A DNA stretch of 35,441 bases from Betaproteobacteria bacterium (GCA_013298695.1 JAAFIS010000015.1:1-35441); one strand, 5' to 3'; shown: positions 6,924 through 15,585, numbered from the stretch's first letter. The notes: generated from the sequence alone by a model not told the origin. Numbers and translations: made by a program.

Positions 6924-8372
6924 ATGACGCAATCCAAATCGCGTGTTGTCTCCATCACTTCACGCGTCGGTAAAGGCAAAACTCGCGGCGCTAGCAACAA
7001 AATGTTCGTGCTCGATACCAATGTGTTGATGCACGATCCGACTTCGCTCTATCGCTTTGAAGAGCACGACATTTTTCTGCCGATCTGCACGCTTGAGGAG
7101 CTCGATAACAATAAAAAGGGCACACAAGAAGTCAATCGCAACGCGCGTCAAGCCTCGCGCTATCTCGATGAGTTGGTGAGCGATTTTGATAACGGCATTG
7201 CCGACGGAATTCCGATTTCTGTGGCTTCGCGTAACGCCGCTACGGGGCGTTTGTTTTTGCAGACCGAACCGATTTCGGTGCAACTGCCGTCGTCGTTCGC
7301 GGCGGGCAAAGTCGACAACGAAATCATCGCCGTTTGTTTGCACCTGAAAAAGAAAGAACCGAAGCGCCACGTCGTACTCGTTTCCAAAGACATCAACATG
7401 CGCATCAAAGCGCGTGCGCTCGATGTGGATGCCGAGGATTACTTTAACGACAAAGTGCTCGAAGATTCCGATTTGCTCTACACGGGCATGCGTGAATTGC
7501 CTAAAGATTTTTGGGATAAACACAGCAAGGGCGTTGAGAGCTGGCAGCAAGGTGGATCGACGTTCTACAAAATCACTGGACCCATCGTTGCGAGCTTGCT
7601 GGTCAATGAATTCATCTTCACCGAAGTCGACACGCCGTTTTACGCGAGGGTGATCGGCATCGATGGCAAAGTTGCGACATTGCAAACGCTGCGCGATTTC
7701 GGTCATCACAAAAATGCGGTGTGGGGAATCACTGCGCGTAATCGCGAACAAAACTTCGCGCTCAATTTGCTGATGAATCCCGACATTGATTTCGTAACGC
7801 TGCTCGGCCAAGCGGGCACCGGAAAAACGCTGCTCACGCTCGCCGCTGGTTTGCAGCTCACGCTCGATCAAAAGATTTACAACGAAATCATCATGACCCG
7901 CGTCACCGTGCCGGTCGGTGAAGACATTGGGTTTTTGCCGGGCACCGAAGAAGAAAAAATGACGCCGTGGATGGGCGCGCTTGAAGACAACTTAGACGTG
8001 CTGATGGGCGCAGAAAATGAAGGCGGCGATTGGGGACGCGCAGCCAGCAATGAACTCATCCGTTCGCGGGTGAAAGTGAAGAGCTTGAACTTCATGCGCG
8101 GCCGCACCTTTTTAAACAAGATGCTCATCATTGACGAAGCGCAAAACTTGACGCCGAAGCAAATGAAAACGCTCATCACCCGCGCGGGGCCGGGCACGAA
8201 GGTGATTTGTCTAGGCAACATCGCGCAGATCGACACGCCGTATTTGAGCGAAGGTTCGTCAGGCTTAACGTATGTCGTTGACCGCTTCAAAGGCTGGGCG
8301 CATTCTGGACACGTGACATTGCAACGCGGCGAGCGTTCACGCTTGGCCGATCACGCTGCTGAGATTTTGTAA
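6924..8372 (+). CDS. PhoH family protein: PIN domain plus PhoH ATPase
   Basis: 482 residues; ATG 6924 follows an AAAGGA Shine-Dalgarno by 8 bases. Residues about 27-160 are a PIN-type nuclease fold with its acidic residues visible: D31 in VLDTNVLMH, E59 in LEELD, D131 in KVDNEIIA and D156 in SKDINMRIKA. Residues about 270-480 are the PhoH ATPase, with Walker A GQAGTGKT (295-302), Walker B LIIDEAQN (401-408) and the sensor-like LGNIAQID. This PIN-PhoH architecture (PhoH2/YlaK-like) has been linked to RNA unwinding and cleavage. It differs from the shorter E. coli PhoH, so I give no symbol. The length is normal and no partner gene is adjacent. Confidence 0.93.
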   Translation: MTQSKSRVVSITSRVGKGKTRGASNKMFVLDTNVLMHDPTSLYRFEEHDIFLPICTLEELDNNKKGTQEVNRNARQASRYLDELVSDFDNGIADGIPISVASRNAATGRLFLQTEPISVQLPSSFAAGKVDNEIIAVCLHLKKKEPKRHVVLVSKDINMRIKARALDVDAEDYFNDKVLEDSDLLYTGMRELPKDFWDKHSKGVESWQQGGSTFYKITGPIVASLLVNEFIFTEVDTPFYARVIGIDGKVATLQTLRDFGHHKNAVWGITARNREQNFALNLLMNPDIDFVTLLGQAGTGKTLLTLAAGLQLTLDQKIYNEIIMTRVTVPVGEDIGFLPGTEEEKMTPWMGALEDNLDVLMGAENEGGDWGRAASNELIRSRVKVKSLNFMRGRTFLNKMLIIDEAQNLTPKQMKTLITRAGPGTKVICLGNIAQIDTPYLSEGSSGLTYVVDRFKGWAHSGHVTLQRGERSRLADHAAEIL

Positions 8373-8396
8373 TCGGGAAATAACATTTGCGCGTGA

Positions 8397-8415
8397 CGCC
8401 CAATTTTATTGGGCG
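8397..8415. repeat. AT-centred intergenic palindrome, copy 2
   Basis: Perfect inverted repeat CGCCCAAT-TTT-ATTGGGCG (8-base arms, 3-base loop), 24 bases after the phoH-like stop, at the junction with the convergent NHL gene. No U-tract on either strand. Confidence 0.65.
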
Positions 8416-8463
8416 GCGCGCATAGTTTGCTACGTTATCGAAGAGTGCACTTTCGAGCTTTAT

Positions 8464-8482
8464 CCCCCAAATTATTTGGGCG
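8464..8482. repeat. AT-centred intergenic palindrome, copy 3
   Basis: Perfect palindrome CCCAAAT-T-ATTTGGG at 8466-8480, flanked by CC and CGCTAAGG. The right flank GGGCGCTA is also seen, on the minus strand, at the 14752 copy. Confidence 0.6.
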
Positions 8483-8522
8483 CTAAGGGAGAAAGGTATA
8501 AGTTCTTTTTTGCCATTACCAA

Positions 8523-8540
8523 GCGCGGCGAGTGCCGCGC
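8523..8540. other. GC hairpin in convergent intergenic region
   Basis: GCGCGGC-GAGT-GCCGCGC, a perfect 7-bp stem with a tetraloop. It sits between the converging phoH-like and NHL genes. It has no T-run, so it is not a classical intrinsic terminator, but it may stall or protect 3' ends. Confidence 0.4.
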
Positions 8541-8599
8541 TGCTAGCGAGCGATTGCGTCTCGCCTAAAGAGGCGGCCGCGGCTTGAAACTGCGATGCG

Positions 8600-10204
8600 T
8601 CAGGGCGCGGACGCCGTACAAAACACGATGCCCTCAGCGCTCCATCCGGCCGCAACCAGTGCGTTGTAGCTCGCAAGATCGGTGGTGAACCGATGGGTTG
8701 CGTTGTCCGGCGCGACCGCGGAGTTTCTGAACGCGCGATAGACAGGTGTTTGCGCCGAATTGCACGCGCCGTTCACCGGCGGGAATGCGTAGGCTTCAGT
8801 GCCTTCGCTAAACGGCAAGCGCGGCACCCGAGCGTTGGTCGGATTGAGTGCGTTGAGCGTTGCGATTTCAGCGTCGAGTAGCGTGTAGAAGTGCAAACCT
8901 CGCGTTTGGTTTTGCGCGGCTTGATCGAAGTAGTAACGAACAATTGCCTTGGTGCCTGCATCGTTGGCGGCGTTAACCAAAATCACAGCGCCCGTGCGCG
9001 ACCAGCCCGCGGTTTTATCGAGCAATAGTTTTTCTGCGTCTTTCGACGTGTAGAAGTAATAGTCGGACGGCGCGTAGCGATACTCCGCAAGCTCGCGAAC
9101 GACGCTGCTGACTTTGCGAACACGCAGGTTGCCGCGATCGCTGATGAAAATCTCGCCGGCGGCATTTGACACAACGCCTGAGGGCGAGGCGAGGAACGCG
9201 CTGAGCGCGCTTGCACCGTCGCCTAAAACAAAAGAGGAACCGCCGCCTGCGACTGTTGCAATATTCCCATCGGCCGTAACGCGACGAATCCGCCCGTTGA
9301 TTTGATCGGCGATCAACACGCTGCCGTTGCTGCCCGACGCGAGCGCAAACGGCCCGGAGAGCTGCGCGGCGGTCGCTGCCGCACCGTCGCCCGACGCACC
9401 TGCAACGCCTGATCCCGCAAACGTGGTGATCACGCCCGCAGCATCGACTTTGCGGATACGAGCATTTCCGTAATCAGCGATCAGCAGTGAACCGTCAGTA
9501 CGCGGCAACAAACCGCCTGGGAAATTAAGTTGTGCGGCGGTGGCTGGCCCCGCGTCGCCCCCGTATCCGCCAACTCCGTTACCCGCGATGGTGTTGATAA
9601 CGCCAGCTGCGTTGACGCGGCGAATGCGTTGATTTTGGGTGTCGGCAATGATCAGGTTGCCGGTGGCATCGATCGCAACGCCAATCGGTTTGTTGAGTTG
9701 TGCGGCAGTTGCTGCGCCGCCATCACCCGAGTAACCCGGTGTTCCGGTGCCCGCAAATGTAGAGATCGATCCGCTGGAGGAAACTCGGCGGATGCGGTTG
9801 TTGCCGTAGTCCGCAAAGAAGATATCGCCGTTAGCGCCGATTGCAACGGACGTGGGATAGTTCAGAAGCGCGGTCGAGGCAGGTACATTTTCGCCGCCGA
9901 AGCCTTGGACGCCGGTTCCTGCAACCGTAGTGATGACTCCGTCTAACGATACTTTTCGAATGCGGTGATTGTTGGAGTCAGCAATGTAGACGTTTCCGAA
10001 ACGGTCGCGCGCAATACCGTTTGCGCCGTCGACCGTGGAGGCTGTGGCGGCGACGTTATCGGTGGGCGTTCCGCGCAGACCGTTGCCGGCGAATGTCGAG
10101 ATCGTTTGTGCGTACGAAACAGTTGTGACAACAGAAGTGAGGAGGGATAAAACACCGCCACAAGCGAGGGCTAGTTGGCGAACAGGCGAAACCGAAAAGG
10201 ACAT
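8600..10204 (-). CDS. Secreted NHL-repeat protein with DUF5648-like C-terminal module
   Basis: 534 residues from ATG 10204; a TTG at 10222 would add six residues. A signal peptide (core LALACGGVLSLLTSVV, likely cleavage after SYAQ) is followed by about six NHL repeats of roughly 55 residues. Each has a form like LNxPxGVAIDAxGNLxIADxxNxRIRRV followed by a linker of the TFAGxGxxGYSGDGG type, and together they should form a beta-propeller. The last ~165 residues (from about ELAEYRYAPSDYYFYTS) match, segment by segment, the C-terminus of the ASH-domain protein at the start of the window: RYYFDQAA, HFYTLLDAE, NPTNA, PVYRAFRN, HRFTTDLASY, GIVFC. NHL propellers usually mediate binding. The gene is monocistronic and convergent with the phoH-like gene; ligand unknown. 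Confidence 0.87.
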   Translation of the reverse strand: MSFSVSPVRQLALACGGVLSLLTSVVTTVSYAQTISTFAGNGLRGTPTDNVAATASTVDGANGIARDRFGNVYIADSNNHRIRKVSLDGVITTVAGTGVQGFGGENVPASTALLNYPTSVAIGANGDIFFADYGNNRIRRVSSSGSISTFAGTGTPGYSGDGGAATAAQLNKPIGVAIDATGNLIIADTQNQRIRRVNAAGVINTIAGNGVGGYGGDAGPATAAQLNFPGGLLPRTDGSLLIADYGNARIRKVDAAGVITTFAGSGVAGASGDGAAATAAQLSGPFALASGSNGSVLIADQINGRIRRVTADGNIATVAGGGSSFVLGDGASALSAFLASPSGVVSNAAGEIFISDRGNLRVRKVSSVVRELAEYRYAPSDYYFYTSKDAEKLLLDKTAGWSRTGAVILVNAANDAGTKAIVRYYFDQAAQNQTRGLHFYTLLDAEIATLNALNPTNARVPRLPFSEGTEAYAFPPVNGACNSAQTPVYRAFRNSAVAPDNATHRFTTDLASYNALVAAGWSAEGIVFCTASAP

Positions 10205-10325
10205 GGCGGAGACTCGTTGCAAGAGGGTGACATACGTGTAACACCCTATTTTGCAGTATTTTCCGGCGACGCTATGCCTCTAGCGGCACGCGCCGCATCG
10301 AGCGGGCGCAGCGCCCAACCAAGCT

Positions 10326-11027
10326 CTACGCGATTTGCAAATCGCTGCGGCGCGGCAATGTGTTGTCGGGCTTAGCGTTTTTCGCTTCGCGCGAACGCGC
10401 AACCTCCGCCTTGAGCCACGAAACCAGCGGTTGCCAAGCATCGAGCTGTTGCTCGGTGCGGCCGCGCGGCAGCTCGTAGATGGACGTGCCATCACGCGCG
10501 CACTGTGGGTACAAAACGCTGTCAGGGATATACGCAATCACCGGCAAACCGCTGCGCTGAAAAAAACTGGAAAGTTCCTGTGCAATTCGGGTGCGGCTAT
10601 CGGTGCGTGAACCGATCAGTCCGATGGCAACGCGACCGCCGTGCACGTTGGGATCTTGATGCAGTTTCAGCAGAAATTTAGCGGTCGCTTCGATATCAAA
10701 CACCGACGGATTTACCGGCACTAACACCACATTGGCGCGCGAGAGCAAGTAGGTGCGATCGGCGCGACGCAATCGCGCATGCGTATCGATGACCATCCAC
10801 TGTGGCGCAAACGCGCGAAGCTCGCCCATGTCGGTCTCTTCGGTCCAAGACATGATTCTGGGCAAAGCGTCGGGGCGGCGAGCAAGCCAGTTGGTCGCCG
10901 ACTGCTGTTTGTCCAAATCCATAATCACCACGCGCTGCTTGAGCGCCGCCAACATCCCTGAAATGTTGGTTGACAGCGTCGATTTGCCCGCGCCGCCTTT
11001 TGGATTGGCCACCAATATTGTGAACAT
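10326..11027 (-). CDS. Orphan ParA-family ATPase (copy A, divergent switch motif)
   Basis: 233 residues. The deviant Walker A motif PKGGAGKST (signature K10, catalytic K15) and the DLDKQQSA motif place it in the ParA/MinD P-loop group, which makes dynamic gradients on nucleoid or membrane to position cargo. At the second acidic motif the usual DTPxG/DAPAG is DTHARL (D81, H83), so the Pro-Gly of the switch region is lost. It sits 65 bases downstream of a paralogue with the same length of N-domain and many identical stretches (QRVVI, WLARRP, APQW). No parB, parS-like repeat or partition partner is visible, so the cargo is unknown. The start is ATG 11027, preceded by GGGGAG. The C-terminal ~20 residues beyond the fold are charged and probably disordered. 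Confidence 0.88.
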   Translation of the reverse strand: MFTILVANPKGGAGKSTLSTNISGMLAALKQRVVIMDLDKQQSATNWLARRPDALPRIMSWTEETDMGELRAFAPQWMVIDTHARLRRADRTYLLSRANVVLVPVNPSVFDIEATAKFLLKLHQDPNVHGGRVAIGLIGSRTDSRTRIAQELSSFFQRSGLPVIAYIPDSVLYPQCARDGTSIYELPRGRTEQQLDAWQPLVSWLKAEVARSREAKNAKPDNTLPRRSDLQIA

Positions 11028-11092
11028 AACTCCCCGCGAAACAGCTTTTATCGATGGAGTCTAACGCGCGCGCACCGATTGCTCTAGCCGTA

Positions 11093-11737
11093 TCATTTCG
11101 ATTTGTGCGGAAGCGTCGTTTGCAGCCATTCGAATAACGCGGGCCAGTCGCCCCACGCGTCTTCAGCGCGAGAGCGCGGCAGCTCAAAAATAGAGAGCCC
11201 ATCACGCGCCGCGTGAACGTAGCGTTGCGAATCACGGATATGGGTGACCACGTCGATATCGAGCGGTGCCAAAAATTCATCGAGCTCCGCGGCGGCGACG
11301 GTGCGTTGATCAACGCGCGAGCCGATCACAGCAATCGGTCGCTTCCCGTTTTGTACTGACTTGAGCGACGCGAGTTCCTGCAAAAAGTCAGCGGTGGCTT
11401 CGAAGTCAAACGTAGATGGCGACACCGGAACTAAGATCGCATCCGCGTCGCGAACGAGATCGGCCAAGGCTTTACCGTGAACACCTGCGGGCGCATCGGT
11501 AATGAGCCACTGTGGCGCGTAGTCGGCGACGATTTTTGGATCGGTATCGGGCAGCGCGCCACGAATTTCGGAAAAGCCGCGCGGCCGACGCGCAAGCCAG
11601 CGTGCAGCGGAGCGCTGACGATCCATATCCTTGATCACAACGCGTTGACGCTTTGCCGCGAGATAACCCGCAAGATTAGTGGCGATTGTGGTCTTGCCCG
11701 CGCCGCCTTTGGGGTTGATAACCAAAATCGAGAACAT
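11093..11737 (-). CDS. Orphan ParA-family ATPase (copy B)
   Basis: 214 residues; ATG 11737 is preceded by GGAGC. Walker A PKGGAGKTT (K10, K15), the DMDRQRSA motif and a conserved DAPAGVHGK switch region (D81-K89) are all intact, unlike in the neighbouring copy A. The C-terminal segment ARDGLSIFELPRSRAED parallels ARDGTSIYELPRGRTEQ of copy A, so the pair arose by tandem duplication. It is first in the minus-strand order and probably cotranscribed with copy A. Chromosomal orphan ParAs of this type in betaproteobacteria lack an adjacent ParB; their cargo here cannot be told from context. The Pit transporter gene on the other side is also on the minus strand, 79 bases away, and transcribed toward this pair. 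Confidence 0.9.
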   Translation of the reverse strand: MFSILVINPKGGAGKTTIATNLAGYLAAKRQRVVIKDMDRQRSAARWLARRPRGFSEIRGALPDTDPKIVADYAPQWLITDAPAGVHGKALADLVRDADAILVPVSPSTFDFEATADFLQELASLKSVQNGKRPIAVIGSRVDQRTVAAAELDEFLAPLDIDVVTHIRDSQRYVHAARDGLSIFELPRSRAEDAWGDWPALFEWLQTTLPHKSK

Positions 11738-11816
11738 CGGTGCTCCAACGGAATGCGCATGTGTGCGCTACGCCGTGGAGTATAGGGGCAGCTATGAAGT
11801 CGGCAAACGCTTTCTT

Positions 11817-12830
11817 CTAGTCAAAAACCCGGTACGACAACCACCAAGCAACGGCGGCCATAAACGCGGACGCCGGGATCGTAAACACCCACGCCCATAC
11901 GATGTTTCCAGCAACGCCCCACCGCACCGCCGAGAGTTTGCGCGATGCGCCGACGCCAACGATAGCGCCGGTTATGGTGTGCGTCGTGGACACCGGGATG
12001 CCGAAGCTCGATGCAATGAATAGCGTTATCGCGCCACCGGTTTCTGCGCAGAACCCGCCGACTGGTTTTAGTTTCGTGATGCGCTGCCCCATTGTCTTCA
12101 CGATTCGCCAGCCGCCGAACAACGTGCCCAACGAGATCGCGGCATAGCAGGCAACGATCGTCCAGTACGGCAGCGTTTTCACATCGGTGCTTGCGTAGCC
12201 CGCAGTGATCAACATCAGCCAAATGATGCCCAGCGTTTTCTGGGCGTCGTTGCTGCCGTGACCCAAGCTATAGAGCGCGCAAGAGACAAGCTGACCGCGG
12301 CGGAACCACTTATCGACTCTGCGTTGAGTTGAACGTCGGAACACCCACGACACCAGCAGCATCAACAACGCTCCCAGCACAAATCCAAGCGTTGGCGAAA
12401 GCAGAATGAAAACGACTGTTTTCAAAATGCCCGCACTCAACAACGCGCCGGTGCCAGCTTTCGCAACCGCTGCGCCGATCATGCCGCCGATCAGTGCATG
12501 CGACGACGATGAAGGAATGCCGAAATACCAGGTGATGAAATTCCATGCGATCGCACCGACTAGCGCGCCGAATATCACGTGATAATCCACCACGTTTGAA
12601 TCCACCATCCCTTTGCCGATGGTCGCGGCTACGCTGAGTCCAAAAATGAAAAGTGCGATGAAGTTGAACGTAGCCGCCCATAAAACGGCCTGCCCTGGCT
12701 TTAATACGCCGGTGGAAACGATCGTCGCGATTGCGTTCGCAGCATCGTGAAAGCCGTTCATGAAATCAAACGCAAGCGCGAGCGCGATGAGCAACACCAA
12801 TACCCAGAGAATGGTTGCGCCGCCTTCCAT
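11817..12830 (-). CDS. pit: Low-affinity inorganic phosphate transporter (Pit/PHO-4 family)
   Basis: 337 residues, almost entirely hydrophobic, with about ten membrane segments. Both inverted-repeat PHO-4 signatures are present: GFHDAANAIA (residues 26-35) and GHGSNDAQKT (190-199), along with SSSSHALIGG and STTHTITGAIVG. These Pit proteins carry metal-phosphate into the cell with protons. The length is that of the short bacterial Pit group. ATG 12830 follows an AAGGAA Shine-Dalgarno. The DUF47 gene lies 46 bases upstream on the same strand, the standard pairing for this transporter, which supports a two-gene operon. Confidence 0.93.
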   Translation of the reverse strand: MEGGATILWVLVLLIALALAFDFMNGFHDAANAIATIVSTGVLKPGQAVLWAATFNFIALFIFGLSVAATIGKGMVDSNVVDYHVIFGALVGAIAWNFITWYFGIPSSSSHALIGGMIGAAVAKAGTGALLSAGILKTVVFILLSPTLGFVLGALLMLLVSWVFRRSTQRRVDKWFRRGQLVSCALYSLGHGSNDAQKTLGIIWLMLITAGYASTDVKTLPYWTIVACYAAISLGTLFGGWRIVKTMGQRITKLKPVGGFCAETGGAITLFIASSFGIPVSTTHTITGAIVGVGASRKLSAVRWGVAGNIVWAWVFTIPASAFMAAVAWWLSYRVFD

Positions 12831-12876
12831 TAAAGCGTTCCTTCGCCGAATGCGAAGTGCGAAGCCAAAACCAGCA

Positions 12877-13515
12877 TCATGCGTTCTCGATCACAATGCC
12901 TTGGATTACGTTCGCCACATCTTCGCAGCGATCCGTAATCGTTTCGAGCAGCTCGAAAATTGCTTTTAACTTGATCAGTTGAACGGCGTCGCGCTCGGTG
13001 CGAAAAAGTTTAGAGATTGCGCTGCGCATCACGCGATCTGCGTCCGATTCCAAGCGGTCAATTTCGTCACAGATCTTGAGGATCGTACTGGCGTTGTCCA
13101 TTTTCGAGATTAACGCGACGGCGGATTTCACGCGTTCGCTACATGCAAGACAAATTTCTGCGAGTTGTTTCGCTTCAGCGGGTACGGTTTTGATGTCGTA
13201 GAGCGACACCGACTCGGCCGCATCCTGCATGAGATCCAGGCAATCATCCATGTTGGAAATCAACTGGTGAATTTCCTCACGATCAAGCGGCGTGATGAAC
13301 GTCTTGTGAAGCAGGCTGATTGTCTCGCGAGTGTGGTTGTCGCCGCGTTTTTCAATGGCGTCGATGGCCTGCGCGTGATCGCGAAGATCGGTCGCACCTT
13401 CACCCAAAGAATTCATTAGGGCGACGAGTTCTTTCGCGCCCTCCACAATTTCGTTTGCATGCAGGTTGAATAGCTCGAAGAATCGCCCTTCGGTAGGCAT
13501 AAATCGACCAAACAT
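12877..13515 (-). CDS. DUF47 (PhoU-like) Pit accessory protein
   Basis: 212 residues, all-helical by composition. It opens with the family start MFGRFMPTEGRFFELFNLHA and contains the acidic repeats ETISLLHKTFITPLDREEI and DDCLDLMQDAA, as expected of DUF47/Pit-accessory proteins related to PhoU. Such proteins are encoded beside pit genes and are thought to modulate phosphate uptake, probably by binding metal clusters through conserved Glu/Asp. ATG 13515 follows AAAGGGG. A TAGAAT box at about 13540-13545 (minus strand) could be the -10 of the operon promoter, though no convincing -35 is seen. It is the first gene of the operon. Confidence 0.9.
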   Translation of the reverse strand: MFGRFMPTEGRFFELFNLHANEIVEGAKELVALMNSLGEGATDLRDHAQAIDAIEKRGDNHTRETISLLHKTFITPLDREEIHQLISNMDDCLDLMQDAAESVSLYDIKTVPAEAKQLAEICLACSERVKSAVALISKMDNASTILKICDEIDRLESDADRVMRSAISKLFRTERDAVQLIKLKAIFELLETITDRCEDVANVIQGIVIENA

Positions 13516-13587
13516 GAGCGACCCCTTTTTTTATCGTCGCGCAATTCTAGTGTGCGTGGGCGTCGGATTCCGCTGCGGCCACTTTTC

Positions 13588-14637
13588 CTATTCGGCGCTC
13601 GTGGCCAGCAGCTTTGCGATTCGGGCAACGGTTAGCGGTGCGGAACCCTCCGCTTTGTTGTTCACGATTACGAATGAGGCCCGCGACGTTGCGTGCGCCT
13701 CTTCAATGAGCGCACCGACTTGTTCGAGTCCGGCGTCATCAATGTCGATGAGTGCGTTAAATGGTGCGTATCGCTCCTTCGCCTCTTCGTACTTGAACCC
13801 TGAATGCAGGCTCCAGCGAATGACAAGCGGCAATCTTCGGCTCGCTTCCCGCCAAAAGCGCGACTGCGTTTCAGGCATTGGCATCCGCGCATGTATGCCT
13901 ATGCAATGCGTGGCGTTCGCTGCGTTGAGCGCCGCAAGATAGTCTTCAGTTAACAGCTCGGGATCGCGCAATTCAACGGCGTAACACGCGGGCAACGAGA
14001 GCTTTGGGAGCGCCAGTAGAAATTCAGCTAATTGATCTGCGAATCGTTGCGGCGCGCGCGTAAACCTTGGGCCGAGCGGGGGAAACTGAAATACCAGTGG
14101 GCCGCAGCGATCAAGCAGCCCGCGGGTTGCCGGTTCGACGAATTGTGCGCTCGCATGCGTCGCATCAAGAAACTGCGGATTGTCTGCCCACAAGCCGTCG
14201 TCGCTGCGCAGTCGTGGCCCGGTAAACGCCATCGGCGCTTTCACTAAAAAGCGAAACGGCTTTTCCGCGGTCTCAATTTGTTTTGCGTAGCGCCGAAATT
14301 CATCTTCTGAGATCGGCGCGTAAAAAGTGCGATCGATACCCACGCTGCGAAACAGCGGATGTTCTGCGTACGCGGAGAGCCCGGAGCGTGACAGTGTTTG
14401 TTCTGGGTAGGCCGCGTCATACACGAGTCCGTGCCAACCCGAAAAACTCCATGATGAAGTTCCCAAGAACACATCGCTTGGAAGCTTCGTCGCGCTCACC
14501 CGAAGCGTATCGTCGTGACTTGCCGCCAGAACTTTGGGTGCAGCCGAAGCAGCGCGAGCGGTTCGCGAAGAGGGCGTTGGGGCGTTCGGCGTGATCGGAT
14601 CGCCAAACAGATCAAACTGGGGGCTAGACACCTCCAA
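13588..14637 (-). CDS. DUF72 (YecE-like) protein
   Basis: 349 residues. The TIM-barrel DUF72 family is recognised from FLGTSSWSFSGWHGLVYD (57-74), the RTFYAPIS strand, FRFLVKAP, LVFQFPP, YAVELRDPE and the closing FVIVNNKAEGSAP. The biochemical function of the family is not established. The frame starts at TTG 14637; an in-frame TGA a few codons upstream rules out a longer protein, and GTG 14631 is the only near alternative. The first 50 residues (FDLFGDP then Ala/Ser/Pro-rich) are a poorly conserved extension. It lies 72 bases upstream of the DUF47 gene on the same strand, too far to assert one operon. Confidence 0.88.
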   Translation of the reverse strand: MEVSSPQFDLFGDPITPNAPTPSSRTARAASAAPKVLAASHDDTLRVSATKLPSDVFLGTSSWSFSGWHGLVYDAAYPEQTLSRSGLSAYAEHPLFRSVGIDRTFYAPISEDEFRRYAKQIETAEKPFRFLVKAPMAFTGPRLRSDDGLWADNPQFLDATHASAQFVEPATRGLLDRCGPLVFQFPPLGPRFTRAPQRFADQLAEFLLALPKLSLPACYAVELRDPELLTEDYLAALNAANATHCIGIHARMPMPETQSRFWREASRRLPLVIRWSLHSGFKYEEAKERYAPFNALIDIDDAGLEQVGALIEEAHATSRASFVIVNNKAEGSAPLTVARIAKLLATSAE

Positions 14638-14751
14638 ATTATGCAGTCACAGTCACGCGGAGCTGCGAACAAATAGTTACTCAGAAAGCCAGTTTATTTG
14701 GGCCACAGCGAAAATGAAACTAGCTATCGATTATTTGCTAGAAATCGCCTA

Positions 14752-14770
14752 GCGCCCAATTAAATGGGCC
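14752..14770. repeat. AT-centred intergenic palindrome, copy 4
   Basis: GCGCCCAATTAAATGGGCC: arms GCCCA/TGGGC around ATTAAA. It lies between two minus-strand genes (DUF72 and the Gly/Cys-tailed protein). Its core is identical to copies at 6601 and 24491. Confidence 0.6.
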
Positions 14771-14815
14771 TAACGTCTTTGTGGTTACTAAGCACCCGTG
14801 TTTCCAGAGCGCGCT

Positions 14816-15550
14816 TTAGCTGCCGCAACCCCCGCCGCATCCACCACCACCGTCACCACCGCCGTCGCCCGAGCCGCCGTCACCCGAATGGCTCGATGCG
14901 CTGACCGAATAACCGCTGCACCCGCCACCGCTACAACCGCTATCGTTTTTGCGCCGAATATCGCTCTCCAACATCATGAGCTCAGCCATTCGCGACGCGT
15001 CGTATTGGAATCCGTCGGCAATTCCGAGCTTCTCGTCGATGTTGAAAAGGTTTGGATGAAATCCGCTCGCCATGATTGCGCCCGTGGCGGTCGCGCCTCC
15101 GAAGCCCAGAACTAGCGTGCGCGCGAGCGCAGTCTCGCCAGAGTTCCCTGAGCGCGATGTGGCGGCGCTCGCGGAATCATTCGGTTCGTGGTGCACGTAT
15201 CGACCAAACGCACCGTTGCAAAACGCCTCGTACTGTCGTGTCATCAAGATGAATTCGTGCCACGCGTCATCGACGACGCGGCTGGGCATGCCGAAGCGCG
15301 CTTTCGGATTGGCTTGCAGCAGCTGAAACCACTCGCGAAGGGCCTCAAAAACCGCGTCGATATCGCGGTCAGAAAGCGCGGGGTAGCGCAGCTGCAGCTT
15401 GCTTCCGATCAGCTTGGGAAAGTCGTAGCCTGCGAGGAAATCGCGCTGTGTTTGTGATTTTTGAAGCGCGCGCCGTTGCAGAAATAGGGTGATCGCGATC
15501 AATACTGCAATCACGGTGACAATGGACAGAACGGTTGTTAATTTAGTCAT
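14816..15550 (-). CDS. Membrane-anchored GRDP-like protein with Gly/Cys-rich tail
   Basis: 244 residues. An N-terminal membrane helix (residues 7-24) is followed by a soluble domain whose core MPSRVVDDAWHEFIL (88-102), then YEAFCNGAFGRYVHH (107-121), matches the conserved part of glycine-rich domain (GRDP-like/TIGR04222-associated) proteins. The conserved Trp-His and His-His may bind metal. A second hydrophobic segment (about 144-163) may be membrane-associated. The tail (204-244) is a low-complexity Gly/Ser/Asp/Cys stretch with Cys at 206, 211, 238 and 242. Its role is unknown; it recalls the Cys-Gly tail of the DUF4266 protein. ATG 15550 follows AAAGGAG. The gene diverges from the DUF885 gene. 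Confidence 0.72.
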   Translation of the reverse strand: MTKLTTVLSIVTVIAVLIAITLFLQRRALQKSQTQRDFLAGYDFPKLIGSKLQLRYPALSDRDIDAVFEALREWFQLLQANPKARFGMPSRVVDDAWHEFILMTRQYEAFCNGAFGRYVHHEPNDSASAATSRSGNSGETALARTLVLGFGGATATGAIMASGFHPNLFNIDEKLGIADGFQYDASRMAELMMLESDIRRKNDSGCSGGGCSGYSVSASSHSGDGGSGDGGGDGGGGCGGGCGS

Positions 15551-15585
15551 CTTTTCTCCTTTTGTTTTTATTGAGATGCTTCTTG

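Noticed and set aside
6634-6927. A 97-codon TTG-initiated frame whose stop overlaps the phoH-like start as ATGA
   Set aside because: The overlap is suggestive, but the product has no domain, no good Shine-Dalgarno and mixed composition; I treat it as leader DNA.
6960-7871. A 303-codon open frame antisense to the phoH-like gene
   Set aside because: It is a shadow of a well-supported gene; Arg-rich composition and no family features.
8397-8480. The palindromes as intrinsic terminators
   Set aside because: No T-run follows on either strand, and the stems are AT-centred and short.
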